Shown here one piece after another: positions 25,901 through 35,528 of a DNA stretch of 64,000 nucleotides (the first letter of the stretch is position 1; the number at the start of each line of letters is the position of its first letter). The notes below the pieces were generated by a model. That model had not been told where the DNA came from. It did no database searches and saw only the letters and a list, made by a program, of their open reading frames with translations. Source of the stretch: Arenicola marina (taxonomy: Eukaryota; Annelida; Polychaeta; Arenicolidae); NCBI GenBank assembly GCA_964019135.1, contig OZ025258.1, positions 28,824,186-28,888,185 on the forward strand, read 5' to 3'. The translations under genes and the position numbers were made by a program.

Positions 25901-28900
25901 ACACATGGGCTCACATACTTGGCTTCCCGTCAGTCCCAGCCTTCACATATTGGTTACACATGGGCTCACATACCCGGCGTCCCGCCAGTCCCAGCCTTGA
26001 CACATTGGTTACACATGGGCTCACATACCTGACGTCCCGTGAGTCTCAGCCTTCACACATTGGTTAAACATGGTCTCACATACCTGGCGTCCCGTGAGTC
26101 CCAGCCTTCACACATTGGTTACACATGGATTCACATACCTGGCGTCCCGTAAGTCCCAGCCTTCACACATTGGTTACACATGGGCTCACATACCTGGCGT
26201 CCCGTGAGTCTCAGCCTTCACACATTGGTTAAACATGGTCTCACATACCTGGCGCCCCGTCAGTCCCAGTCTTCACACATTGGTTACACATGGGCTCACA
26301 TACCTGGCCTCCCGCCAGTCTCAGCCTTCACACATTGGTTACACATGGGCTCACATACCTGGCGTCCCGTGAGTCCCAGCCTTCAGACGAGATGGTACCC
26401 CACGCTCCCACGTGTAGGATCTCTACTCGGCCGCTATATGAGGTGGGTCCGTTCACCAACCGCACGTCTGTCAAACAACCACATCACAAGCAATAACTAA
26501 CGAACGTATTTTGCGACACAAACATCCACAATAATGGGTCGGAATTCAAATATTTTTTTTATATTTGAAACGCCTGTTTGAAATAACTCTTTTGAGTTTT
26601 GTCAAAGTTAAGTCACATGACACTCTTGTAAATTGTTCTCAACTGAGCCTATAGTGTTTATTGAGAACGGTAGGCCTACTGTGATAAATAGTGCTATTAG
26701 AAAGCTGGCGCGTTTTTTATTGCAATTAGTTCACAATAAATCCATATATATGTATTGAAATAGGAAACATAAATATATGTGTGACAAACTGATGGCTCCA
26801 ATTGAATTTCGTTCTAAACGGAGGGTGCCACCAACAAACAGGTGATTATGCGACCCCCCCCCCCCCGCCCCCCGCCCCCACCCCGCTCCCCCGGAGGCCG
26901 TCCATGCGTCGCTGTGTCACCCGTGGCTGCGTCAAGGGGATCGGTCCCCTACCCCCCTCGTGGTCATGATTCATATACAGGAAAGGGGAGTGGGGCCTTG
27001 GGTTTCTTCTATCAGCGCCCTAGCTGACCCCACTATCCACCCCACAAAATACGCGGACTCAAATGCCCTCACGCGTCAAATTAACTGAATGGCGCTCACA
27101 GAAATGAACCAGTTTCCAACCGTGATTAATAATTAAATCCTGATGTCGCACTCGGATCCACTTCCGATCCGTCTGGGTTACACGACTACGTGGTCGGTCA
27201 GTCAGCAGTGTGGAATCCGGATCAGCGAGGCGGAGTTGCGATCCAGAGTCTGTCCATACAACGTGTCCGCGTGTGTGACTATATAGCCATATATGGTGTC
27301 TGCGTGCGAAACGCAACGCAAACAACTCGCTCTGACTCTGTATATACACCCCCTCTGGTAAATATACCATTGTACAATAAGACTACACACTATGTAAAAT
27401 ACTACAGCTAGATCCACGCAACTAGCCTGTAATACCTAAATATTAGTACAATCTCCACAAGCCGGATCCTTTATAAAACGACGTAATGACCTCATATAAC
27501 GGCTGTTTTAATGTGCGACTTTAAACCCCAGAATTATTGAGGTGACCCCAGAATTACTAATTACTGGGGAGTCACAACCACAAAATTACTATATATATAT
27601 ATGTTTTTTTAATAAACCGGCTACCCGTCAAAATCGGCCAATCGCATCACACATCGTCACCATGGCGAATAGAGGAAGGTGAAGAGGCACTGTAGTTTAT
27701 AGGCTTGAATTAATACAAACTCCACAAGTCGCATCCTTTATAAAACGCCTAAATAGCGGTTGTTCTAATGTACGACTAAATAGCGGTTGTTCTAATGTAC
27801 GACCCCGGAATTATTGCGGGGACCCCAGATTTAATAACTACTAGGGAATTATTGCCCTAGATGTACTGATTACTGGGGAATCACTACCACAGAATTACTA
27901 TATATATAAAAAAATGTAATAAAGCGGCTGCGTCAAAATCGGTCAATCGCATCACCCCTTGTCACCATGACGAACAGAGGAAGTTGAACGACTGACGTAA
28001 TTGTAATTGGACAGGAAGTAGCTGTAGGCACGAATTACCGTCGACAATTCATAATAGTTTGATGTGGTTAGAAGCCAATTAGAAGGAATTCGCCACAGCT
28101 GAACAGTATAGCCGTGATTCTACTCCAACGGCATATAGCAAAGGGCTAACCACAATAGCCTCTTATTATTTATCAACCGCGTCGGTTTATAAATAGCATA
28201 TATCGTTTTATGCACATAATGTCGTTGGCATTATCGGTAATAGCTGGCAATTTCGTTTAGGCGCTCTATCAGCTTTTACGAGTATTGTACTAACGTGTAA
28301 CAACTAGCTGGCATTTGTCAGACGATGCGTATCTGGGTCTACTTGCTGCCAATAATAAACGGCCCATACGAATAGTAGGCTAACATGTTGTTGTAGGTCA
28401 ATAGTATTAGGCTTCATGGTTAGCTTCCCTATATATTTAGGTTTAAACGTCGCTGTTGTAGATAAAGAGAGTTTATCCTGTATTCAGAGCTATTGCTGTT
28501 GTACAACAACATATATCAGCCTCACGTTCTTGTAATTTTAGCTTCACGTGCTACCTTGGGCTGTGAACCTTAGTTGTCGCACATCGATACTTTACGGCAG
28601 TGTTTCGAGGTTGTAAATGCTGGCATACATCAATAGACTTTACGGCAAGCTATCAAGGTTATGAACGTTGTCTGTCATCGATACTTTACGGAAGTGCAGA
28701 ACACTGTCGTACGGTATCAATGAAAGACTCCAGTGGCCAGTTTCCATTTATGATACTGGCGACATAGAAAGTGTTACTCTCAGGTTGGACACTAAAACAG
28801 CCTGAGTGAAATTAGCAAAACGTCGACCGAGCGGATTTTGGCGGGGAAAAAAGGCGGGGGGGGGGGGAGTCCGCGGGTAAGCCCCCCCCCCCCGCCCCCC

Positions 28901-30970
28901 CTTGGTCCCGGCTATAAATTAACTAATAAGGTTATAAACGTTGTCGTATATCGAGATACTTTACGGCAGTGTATCAAGGTTATAAACGTTGTCGTATATC
29001 GAGATACTTTACGGCGGTGTATCAAGGTCATAACTGCTGTTGTACATCGATACTTTACGGCAGTGTATCAAGGTTATAAACGTTGTCGTACATCGAGATA
29101 CTATACGGCAGTCTAACAAGGTTATAAACGTTGTCGTATATCGAGATACTTTACGGCAGTCTATCAAGGTTATAAACGTTGTCGTATATCGAGATACTTT
29201 ACGGCAGTCTATCAAGGTTATAAACATTGTCGTACATCGAGATACTTTACGGCAGTGTATCAAGGTTATAAACGTTGTCGTACATCGAGATACTTTACGG
29301 CAGTGTATCAAGGTCACTAACGTTGTCGTACATCTATACTTCACGTCAGTGTATCAAGGTTATACACGTTGTCGTACATCGAGATACTATACGGCAGTGT
29401 ATCAAGGTTATAAACGTTGTCGTATATCGAGATACTTTACGGCGGTGTATCAAGGTTATAAACGTTGTCGTACATCGAGATACTTTACGGCAGTGTATGA
29501 AGGTCATTAACGTTGTCGTACATCGAGATACTTTACGGCAGTGTATCAAGGTCATTAACGTTGTCGTACATCTATACTTCACGTCAGTGTATCAAGGTTA
29601 TAAACGTTGTCGTACATCGATATTTTACTGCAGTGTATCAAGGTCATTAACGTTGTCGTACATCGAGATACTTTACGTCAGTGTATCAAGGTCATTAACG
29701 TTGTCGTACATCGAGATACTTTACGGCAGTGTATCAAGGTCATTAACGTTGTCGTACATCTATACTTCACGTCAGTGTATCAAGGTTATAAACGTTGTCG
29801 TACATCGATATTTTACTGCAGTGTATCAAGGTCATTAACGTTGTCGTACATCGAGATACTTTACGGCAGTGTATCAAGGTCATTAACGTTGTCGTACATC
29901 GAGATACTTTACGGCAGTGTATCAAGGTCATTAACGTTGTCGTACATCTATACTTCACGTCAGTGTATCAAGGTTATAAACGTTGTCGTACATCGATATT
30001 TTACTGCAGTGTATCAAGGTCATTAACGTTGTCGTACATCTATACTTCACGTCAGTGTATCAAGGTTATAAACGTTGTCGTACATCGATATTTTACGGCA
30101 CTGTATCAAGGTTATAAACGTTGTCGTACATCGATATTTTACGGCAGTGTATCAAGGTTATGAACGTTGTCGTACATCGAGAGACTTTACCGCAGTGTGT
30201 CAAGGTTATAAACGCTGTCATACATCGAGATACTTTTCGGCAGTGTGTCAAGCGTTGTCCTACACCAAACGACTTCACTACATAGTGTATTCGACAGAGC
30301 ATTCAGGTTGTAAGCGTTGTCGTACATCAATGACTATAATTTAGTGTATTTATGTTGTAAACGCAGCTGTAATTCATGTCATCGTGCACTAATAGGCCTA
30401 TAATTCAGGCTTCAGTATATCAGCGTTGATTTATTCTCATATATCAGAGTTGATCTATTCTCCTATATCAGAGTTCATCTATTCTCATATATCAGAGTTG
30501 ATCTATCCTCATATACCATAGTTGATCTATTCTCATATATCAGAGTTGATCTATTCTCATATACCATAGTTGATCTATTCTCATATATCAGAGTTGATCT
30601 ATTCTCATATATCAGAGTTGATCTATTCTCCTATATCAGAGTTGATCTATTCTCATATACCATAGTTGATCTATTCTCATATATCAGAGTTGATCTATTC
30701 TCATATATCAGAGTTGATCTATTCACATATTATCATGTATCAGTACTGAAACACGTTTTATGCAACAACGAGGATACACATAATCTGAACAGTGTTAAAG
30801 TCACTTCAGAGCAAAGACAGCTCAAATCTCGACCTTCGCCAAGTTAAATAACACAGAACCCAAGACTCACCTTGTGCAATCGCAATGTTAAGAAATCCGA
30901 AGAATAGTATCAAAGTCACTGCCCGCCACAGAAGACACACGTCCAGCTTTGCATGCGTCATCGTAAACAT
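16447..30970 (-). CDS. Type I receptor with three group A SRCR domains, nine exons
   Basis: Scavenger-receptor cysteine-rich membrane protein, probably a surface pattern-recognition or adhesion receptor. Nine exons join with matching phases to 1770 nt (589 residues). Domains: signal peptide 1-33; SRCR1 about 35-134; SRCR2 150-252; SRCR3 260-359; Pro/Thr stalk; TM 379-401; cytosolic tail 402-589. Each SRCR is split over two exons at the AR/VxCRQLG boundary and SRCR3 has the six-cysteine pattern, both group A traits. SRCR1 lacks the first (GTIS instead of GTVC) and the second-to-last cysteine, which are disulfide partners in the family. Tail tyrosines are Y425, Y438, Y460, Y470 (YEEI, an SH2-binding type motif), Y499 and Y579. 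Start: Met at 30970, with a second in-frame Met at 30961; a stop lies upstream at about 30997. Ligand unknown. Confidence 0.9.
17430..17760. repeat. 35-bp minisatellite in SRCR intron 8
   Basis: About eight contiguous units of 35 bp (GATGATAAGCGAGAAGTAAT, then GTCACGATGTGAAGT). Not related to exon sequence. Confidence 0.9.
17800..17945. repeat. 23-bp minisatellite in SRCR intron 8
   Basis: Six or so units of TGTGATGATGACAGTATATA plus AGA. Confidence 0.85.
18012..18123 (-). CDS. SRCR receptor exon 8: transmembrane segment
   Basis: Acceptor GTGTTTCAG, donor AGGAG/GTAGGG. Encodes GNVFHLVALVAGFIVL and a further hydrophobic run ending VAVIK, followed by a basic stop-transfer stretch (KVKAARAR). 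Too short for the usual ORF filters but its phases fit both neighbours. Confidence 0.9.
18124..19136 (-). other. SRCR receptor intron 7
   Basis: Phase 1 intron of 1013 bp with two G-rich tracts on the + strand (18301-18325 and 18392-18415). No further exon seen. Confidence 0.7.
19137..19369 (-). CDS. SRCR receptor exon 7: second half of SRCR3 and stalk
   Basis: Acceptor GACGTTTGCAG, donor CAAAAG/GTATAT. Encodes VACRQLGFKDG, IWLSDVACNG, DNC, TDCRHYQDVAVQC, then a short Pro/Thr/Lys stalk (EPVKPTTKPK). The leftover G joins AG of exon 8 to make Glu. Confidence 0.92.
20041..20152 (-). CDS. SRCR receptor exon 6: first half of SRCR3
   Basis: Acceptor CTTTCCTTTTAG, donor CGCCAG/GTGGGT. Encodes EVRLVGGPTNSSGRLEVS, VWGTVCSEGWHDADA, split Arg. 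The intron after it has a C-rich run near 19979-19997. Confidence 0.9.
20463..20674 (-). CDS. SRCR receptor exon 5: second half of SRCR2
   Basis: Acceptor CTGTTTCAG, donor CCACGG/GTAATT. Encodes VACRQLGYCEG, VWLDRVACEG, AACPHQDWGDNFC, DVGVVCALCPT. It has all expected group A cysteines plus extra ones in LGYC and ALC. Confidence 0.88.
20998..21080 (-). mobile_element. tRNA-like SINE relic
   Basis: On the - strand a B-box-like GTGGTTCGAATCCC follows a GC-rich tRNA-like stretch within intron 4. It is too degenerate for a functional tRNA call. Confidence 0.4.
21318..21432 (-). CDS. SRCR receptor exon 4: first half of SRCR2
   Basis: Acceptor TTGTATAG, donor GCGAG/GTTAGT. Encodes VTLRLGSGGSTPTTGRVEIQ and VWGTVC, WGAEDA, split Arg. 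Phases match exons 3 and 5. Confidence 0.85.
21803..22038 (-). CDS. SRCR receptor exon 3: second half of SRCR1
   Basis: Starts VVCRQLGYADG, ends at donor CAGAAG/GTATAT (GT 21802-21801). It contains DVSCDG, RDC and AGVVC, but ASHSDDAGVVC lacks the cysteine normally found before HSEDAGVVC. Acceptor TTCCCATAG (AG 22040-22039). Confidence 0.88.
22008..24766 (-). repeat. 64-bp minisatellite made of 3' splice site plus exon start
   Basis: About 43 contiguous units. On the - strand each reads TATATATTGTGTTCCCATAG/AGTGGTCTGCAGACAGCTGG and onward GTACGCGGACAC. Each therefore carries an acceptor and the first 11 codons of SRCR exon 3. The real exon differs from the array consensus at two synonymous sites (CAACTA for CAGCTG). 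Use of any upstream acceptor would read to the TAG of the next unit, so only the last acceptor gives a full protein. Occasional CCGCTACC units lack two bases. Confidence 0.95.
24767..25339 (-). other. Unique spacer between the two splice-site arrays
   Basis: About 570 bp of ordinary intronic sequence separating the donor-derived and acceptor-derived arrays. No exon seen. Confidence 0.6.
25340..26388 (-). repeat. 55-bp minisatellite made of exon end plus 5' splice site
   Basis: About 19 contiguous units. Read on the - strand each contains GAAGGCTGGGACT, then CCAG/GTATGTGAG, then a short intronic piece, so each repeats the last ~30 bases of SRCR exon 2 and its donor. Units nearest the exon keep the exon wording (CACGGGACGCCAG), while distal ones share a different version (GGCGGGAGGCCAG). 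A downstream donor would add 55 nt and reach an in-frame TGA after YVSPCVTNV. Only the outermost donor is productive. Confidence 0.93.
26359..26467 (-). CDS. SRCR receptor exon 2: first half of SRCR1
   Basis: Encodes VRLVNGPTSYSGRVEI, then GAWGTISSEGWDSRDA, split Arg. Donor GCCAG/GTATGTGAG, GT at 26358-26357. The exon end and donor are the parent of the 55-bp array that follows in the intron. The usual Cys of GTVC is Ser here. Confidence 0.88.
27447..27985. repeat. Two-copy tandem duplication, about 269-bp offset
   Basis: CTCCACAAG(C/T)CG(G/C)ATCC, then TTTATAAAACG, CAGAATTA and GTCACCATG(G/A)CGAA, occurs at about 27451-27700 and again at 27720-27985. Inside SRCR intron 1. Confidence 0.75.
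28570..30290. repeat. 46-48-bp minisatellite with 188-bp higher-order pattern
   Basis: Units of 48 bp (GTTATAAACGTTGTCGTA, CATCGAGATACTTTACGGCA, GTGTATCAAG), with 46-bp variants. Diverged founder-like units lie at 28570-28730 and the homogeneous part starts at 28925. At 29590-30060 four consecutive unit types repeat as a block of 188 bp. A run of C and G near 28857-28900 interrupts it. Confidence 0.9.
30418..30735. repeat. 24-bp minisatellite
   Basis: About 13 units of ATATCAGAGTTGATCTATTC plus TCAT, with CCATAGTTGATC variants, between SRCR exon 1 and the 48-bp array. Confidence 0.9.
30871..30970 (-). CDS. SRCR receptor exon 1: signal peptide
   Basis: Encodes a Met start, basic/polar lead and hydrophobic core (AVTLILFFGFLNIAIAQ), then donor CACAAG/GTGAGT with GT at 30870-30869. 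One leftover base plus AC of exon 2 makes Asp, so the mature protein would begin DVRLVNG. Confidence 0.85.
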
Positions 30971-30997
30971 ATAGATCTCCCAGTGGATGTATTGTCA

Positions 30998-31640
30998 CAC
31001 GTACGTTCTACAAGATGCACAGCGGTAAGGCGCCGCAGAGGAGACGCGAGACAAAATGCCCGCAGACGAACCTACGTCTCCCAAGAGATAGTGGTGAAAA
31101 ACACTCGCGCAGTCACCGTGCGCTGGAACTACAACTGAAATATGAAAATCGTTTTCAGACTTTAGGCGAGCCTTGACATGTGTGCGAGGCGGTGTCCCTG
31201 GATGATGTGCCTGCCCGGTAGTCGGTCCATCAGTGATATTTGACTGGTCGTAGCAATGACATGTAGAGCGTGCAGCAGCAGTCAGTCAATTTGCAGCGTG
31301 TAATCCACCAACTGGAACGCCCGGGTTGGTAGTAGTAGCGCCGCTTGGGTCGTGCTTATGCGATTACGTCACAGGAGAAACCGGCCGGGGTCGCCTGGGG
31401 TTCGGTCCTCAAGGGGAGGGGGGGGGGGTATGTGTCACAGTGCACGGGCCACGTGGTCTCGTGAGGGTGTGTGTTGACAGAGTGGAATGTCAGGCTATAT
31501 ATATATGTGTGTATCTGTGTGAGCGGACGGTATCGTCGTAGTAGGAAACCTGGCCCAGTCACAGTTTTTGGAACAACTTCTGCCCACGCGCGCATCAACA
31601 TATCTAGGTCCCTAAACACAACAGCTGAGTTACACCGGAA
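30998..31640. other. Upstream region of the SRCR gene
   Basis: No exon recognised. The SRCR promoter should lie here, but I see no clear TATA element in the right orientation. Confidence 0.4.
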
Positions 31641-31872
31641 AACGTTTGCCACCACCCCCACCCGGGCCCCATCCGTCGCCACCTACAACCATTCTCCACC
31701 AATTTGATACTGTCAGTGTCAGCCTCCACCCACCTCTCCAACACCGCGCCCACCTCCACCCCACGTCCAATACCCCGCTGTCCTGCACCCACCGCTCCAA
31801 CATCCCGTCGGCCTCCACCCACCCTTCCAACACCCCGCCCACCTCCACCCACCCCTCCAACACCCCGCCATC
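31640..31872. repeat. C-rich degenerate repeat
   Basis: Imperfect units of CACCCACC(C/T)(C/T)TCCAACACC. Open frames here are compositional artefacts. Confidence 0.75.
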
Positions 31873-32337
31873 CTCATCGGTGACCCCCAAATGAATCCGG
31901 ACGTGTTGTGTTTACTTGGAACGCCCGTGCCAGAAAACAAGGGGGAGGGGGACGGGGGGGGCGTACGCCTAAAGCGAGAGTTGACCCTGAACTTATTTTT
32001 AGCTCCGTTTCAGCTTAAATCTACTGCCAAACTACTGGTTTGTTTAGTTTTCACTAATCTCTTGATATCATGATCCGGAATTTACTGACACATGTGGTTG
32101 TCACCAACGATGTGTTGGAGACAATGGGCTTATCGGTCTACCAGCCATGCAGCTGTCTGTATGTGACGGCTTAACGAGACAGAATCCAGGGTGCTGGGTG
32201 ATTCAGGAACGACTGCTACTGTTATCAGTTATCACCCATAGAGGTCTCGTGCGCTACGTGAAAGACTTAATAATAGGTCAGTCGATCTGGATCTAATCTT
32301 AAGCAATCTAGGGTTTCGGATGTTGGCGAAGGAATGC

Positions 32338-32732
32338 CGCTTTACAGAGTGTGGGGTGGGCCGCGGTGTGTGGACAAAGTACGTGTCAGAGTGTGGGGTG
32401 GGCCCTGGTGTGTGGACAAAGTACGTGGCAGTGTGGGGTGGGCCGCAGTGTGTGGACAAAGTACGTGTCAGAGTGTGTGGGGGGGGGGGCTGTGGTGTGT
32501 GGACAAAGTACGTGTCAGAGTGTGAGGTGGGCCGTGGTGTGTGGACAAAGTACGTGTCAGAGTATGAAGTGGGCCGTGGTGTGTGGACAAAGTACGTGTC
32601 AGAGTGTGAGGTGGGCCGTGGTGTATGGACAAAGTACGTGTCAGAGTGTGGGGTGGGCCGTGGTCTGTGGACAAAGTACGTATCAATGTGGGGTGAGATG
32701 TGGTGTGTGGACAAAATAAGTGTCAGAGTGTG
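32338..32732. repeat. 42-bp minisatellite
   Basis: About nine units of GTGTGGACAAAGTACGTGTC followed by AGAGTGTGGGGTGGGCCGTG. 42 bp is a multiple of three, which explains long frames on both strands. Confidence 0.9.
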
Positions 32733-32756
32733 GAGTGGGCCCACGCATTACCATCT

Positions 32757-32908
32757 TCACTTGATCCGACGGCGGTGACAGTGACGACGACGTAGAGACG
32801 AGAAGAGCGGCGTTGGCCGGGAGCTTGGCGGATGAGGAGGTGGCGACGGCGCTGACAGTGAGGGCGGTGTTGGTGGTGGTGGGGGCGGTGGTGTATGAGC
32901 CTGCCTAT
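32757..32908 (-). CDS. Possible mucin-like orphan exon
   Basis: On the - strand a Ser/Thr/Ala/Pro-rich open stretch (GSYTTAPTTTNTALTVSA, then ATSSSAKLPANA) lies between a possible acceptor (TTATATAG) and a weak donor (CAA/GTGAAG). It would suit an extracellular stalk, but no neighbouring exons of a host gene are visible and composition alone could produce it. Confidence 0.22.
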
Positions 32909-32909
32909 A

Positions 32910-34400
32910 TAAAGTGGGGTTTACATGCATATGTGCTCCCCGAATGAGTAATTCTCCGCAAATGAATTTCTCTGTTTCTCCAGAATAAACACCTGCATAT
33001 TCTCGATGTGGCCATTGAGACTGAAAAATGCTTTTTTTCTGAAAGAAAGAAAGAAAATGCTAAATATTTCCTTGTATATTCCTGTGAGTTTTTTAGACAT
33101 TGTTTAGCTTTGTAGACTTCCACCGTCTTTCATTATCGCCTCGACATATATATATATAGATTCGATATGCGGTTTGGCATTTGTGAGAATCTCAATCATG
33201 GAATGATTAAAGGAAACCGAAACTCACCTGTTGGGCGTTGTCACAGTAAAAGCTGATATAATGTGTATAGGCCTACATGTAGCCTATATAACGCATGTTT
33301 CAACAAAGCCTTGCTTTTTTTTGAGTGGTTTGTCAATCTGTATGTTTATTGTATCGTGACTCAATGTTTACTCATGGCGCCAGGGCGTGGGGGAGATAAC
33401 TGAAAAGTACTTTTCCGCTCTATATGGGTATCTTTTTCTTCACAAATGTCCGCTCCCTCAGGCATCGAGGGGCACCCGTGGAAGCCCACACCAGATTCGT
33501 ATAACAGTGCATCCCCCCCCCGCCCCGAGGGGGGATACCGGTAGTTAAATTTCGGGTTTCTCATGCTGGACCCCTTTGTGAATGATTTTGTAAAAATTGC
33601 TTGCAATACTTGGCGGTTTCGATTGCACGCAAAAGTACTCCATTAAGATAAGATAAGATAAGTTAAAGTTTTATTTAACGTCGGTATGTAAAAGTCAACA
33701 ATAAACATTAGCACACGTGCTATTGACCGACAATGATAAAATGACATGAGCGGATGAGATATATATACATATGACAATGAAAATATAACAACCTTAAGGT
33801 CCAGCCATGCACTCTTACCCACCACAAATGTACCTAGCTGCCCCGGGACACCTGTTTAACAAAAGCTTTGGTTGCGGAAAATAAATTGAACTTGGCATAT
33901 CCGCTTTCTTATTCTGAACTTAGGTATTTTTTATGATGCCAGCTCACTTGCGGTATGCGTGGGGTAGACCCTGCCGTGGGCATGCACGCCGGGGGACTGA
34001 TTTCCGGGGTGTGCTTCCAGTTGGACGACTTCCACTTGGACGACACCCCATTTTGGTACTTCCAGTTGGACGACTTCCAGTTAGACGACATTATCTATAA
34101 ATACGTTTGGTATCGTGAAATAAGCAATTCATATCGATGCATCATGGTTAGTATGACTATTTGAGAGGTTTGCAGATAAAATTGGGACAGTTTGAACAAT
34201 AGTACAACCATTTTTTCGGCGTGTCGTCTACGATTTAGCTTCACTGTGTTGTGGCCGACCGCCATTGCGTTGGCGTCGTGTTATTCTTAGAAAGAGGTGT
34301 GAACGACACCTGCTCCTTTGATGTTCAAGATGGAATATTGGCGGCCTTTCCGCTTTCACACCTCTTGAATTACTTGAGGCCCGACGACGTCCGACGAATT
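32910..34400. other. Intergenic, minor repeats only
   Basis: Contains a GATAA run at 33646-33664 and a small cluster of (C/A)TTCCAGTTGGACGACTT units at 34014-34085. A short inverted pair (AAGAGGTGTGAA near 34291 and TTCACACCTCTT near 34356) precedes the larger inverted-repeat element. No gene seen. Confidence 0.5.
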
Positions 34401-35001
34401 CTTCGACGTTAGTAGGGAATCGACTGTAGCTTTTATTATAATGCGGGCGCGTACAATAATAGTGCTTACGTATTCTATATACCTTGTTCTATCTTCTGAC
34501 ATCAAGAAAGTGTGTCAACACTAGATTGTTGCAGTCATATTTTCGCGAACAAATGTTGGAGCATGCGACTTTTCCCTACCAACCGCCATGCATATGCAGC
34601 GCCACCTGGCGAATCTCGCCACCATTTGAACCATCTGTAGCCTGGGTCCCAAACTTTGTAACAGTCAATGACCCGTGAAAGAGGGCGCTGCTGTTGTCCT
34701 TGAGTTCAAAGTGAGCGACTGACAAGGCCCTCTAGCGGAGAGTCATATGCTAATGGGGAGGAGGAACCAAGTCGCATTCACAGGTACCGGCATCCGCCAA
34801 AAACAAATATGGCGGACGGCTGGTCGGGAACAGTTGTGTGCTCCAACATTTGTTCGCGGAAATATAATCGAAACGACCTAGTGTCGACACACTTTTTTGA
34901 TGTCAGATGATAGAACAAGGTATATAGAATACGTAAACACTATGATTGTTCGAGCACACATTGTAATAAAAGCTACAGTCGATTCCCTACTAACGTCGAA
35001 G
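34401..35001. mobile_element. Inverted-repeat element with ~163-bp arms
   Basis: 34401-34563 and 34839-35001 are inverted copies at an estimated 85 percent identity. The outer ends are CTTCGACGTTAGTAGGGAAT and its complement, and the inner ends are CGCGAACAAATGTTGGAGCA. The ~275-bp centre has no ORF. This is the form of a MITE or foldback element. I could not define a target-site duplication. Confidence 0.75.
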
Positions 35002-35107
35002 GATTTTAACATTGTTACCGTTGTGCCCCTAGAGAAGCGGGCTTGCCTGGGGGCACTTGCGCCAAATCACGCCCATAAACGGAGCAAGGTGTACACTAAC
35101 GACCAAA

Positions 35108-35296
35108 GAAATGACTGTCCAGCCAAATTCATATAAGCTTCTAATGGAGCAACTTGACGGGTAGGCACTGCATATTTATTCTGTTAGGACCTTCAACAGA
35201 AATGACTGTCCGACGAAATTCATAAAAGCTTCAGGAATCTAATGGAGCAACTTGACGGGTAGGCACTGCATATTTATTCTGTTAGGACCTTCAACT
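35108..35296. repeat. Two-copy tandem duplication (~92 bp)
   Basis: AAATGACTGTCC, AATGGAGCAACTTGACGGGT and AGGCACTGCATATTTATTCT occur twice in a row with small differences. Confidence 0.9.
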
Positions 35297-35528
35297 TGAG
35301 CCACCGCTCCGCGATTTCTAATTTTAGGCCTGCATGGTGAGCGGCATGGCTCTCACCCTTGCTCCGTTTACCGGCGTGGTAAGAGAGGCATGTACCATGC
35401 AGGGCTAACCTTACCCCATCCCCTGGTTTGAAGTTGGATCAGATTAAACCCATGCATTCTGGCTTTAATAACTTCTGTTCAATTTTAAGCTTACGTTGCA
35501 AATTTACAAACAATATACTCTGTTTCAG

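Larger units (their letters stand above)
26468..30870 (-). other. SRCR receptor intron 1
   Basis: 4.4-kb phase 1 intron holding a duplicated block (27447-27985), a 48-bp array and a 24-bp array. GTGAGT at one end, TTTGACAG at the other. Confidence 0.8.

Noticed and set aside
25303..26067. Three overlapping long + strand ORFs (196-254 codons)
   Set aside because: A stop-free 55-bp unit opens all three frames. They are antisense to the SRCR donor array.
28838..30344. Numerous ORFs of 60-187 codons
   Set aside because: They derive from the 48-bp array; multiple frames and both strands are equally open.
32905..32915. TATATAAAG as a + strand promoter
   Set aside because: No start codon or exon follows in a sensible position; a single AT-rich match is expected by chance.
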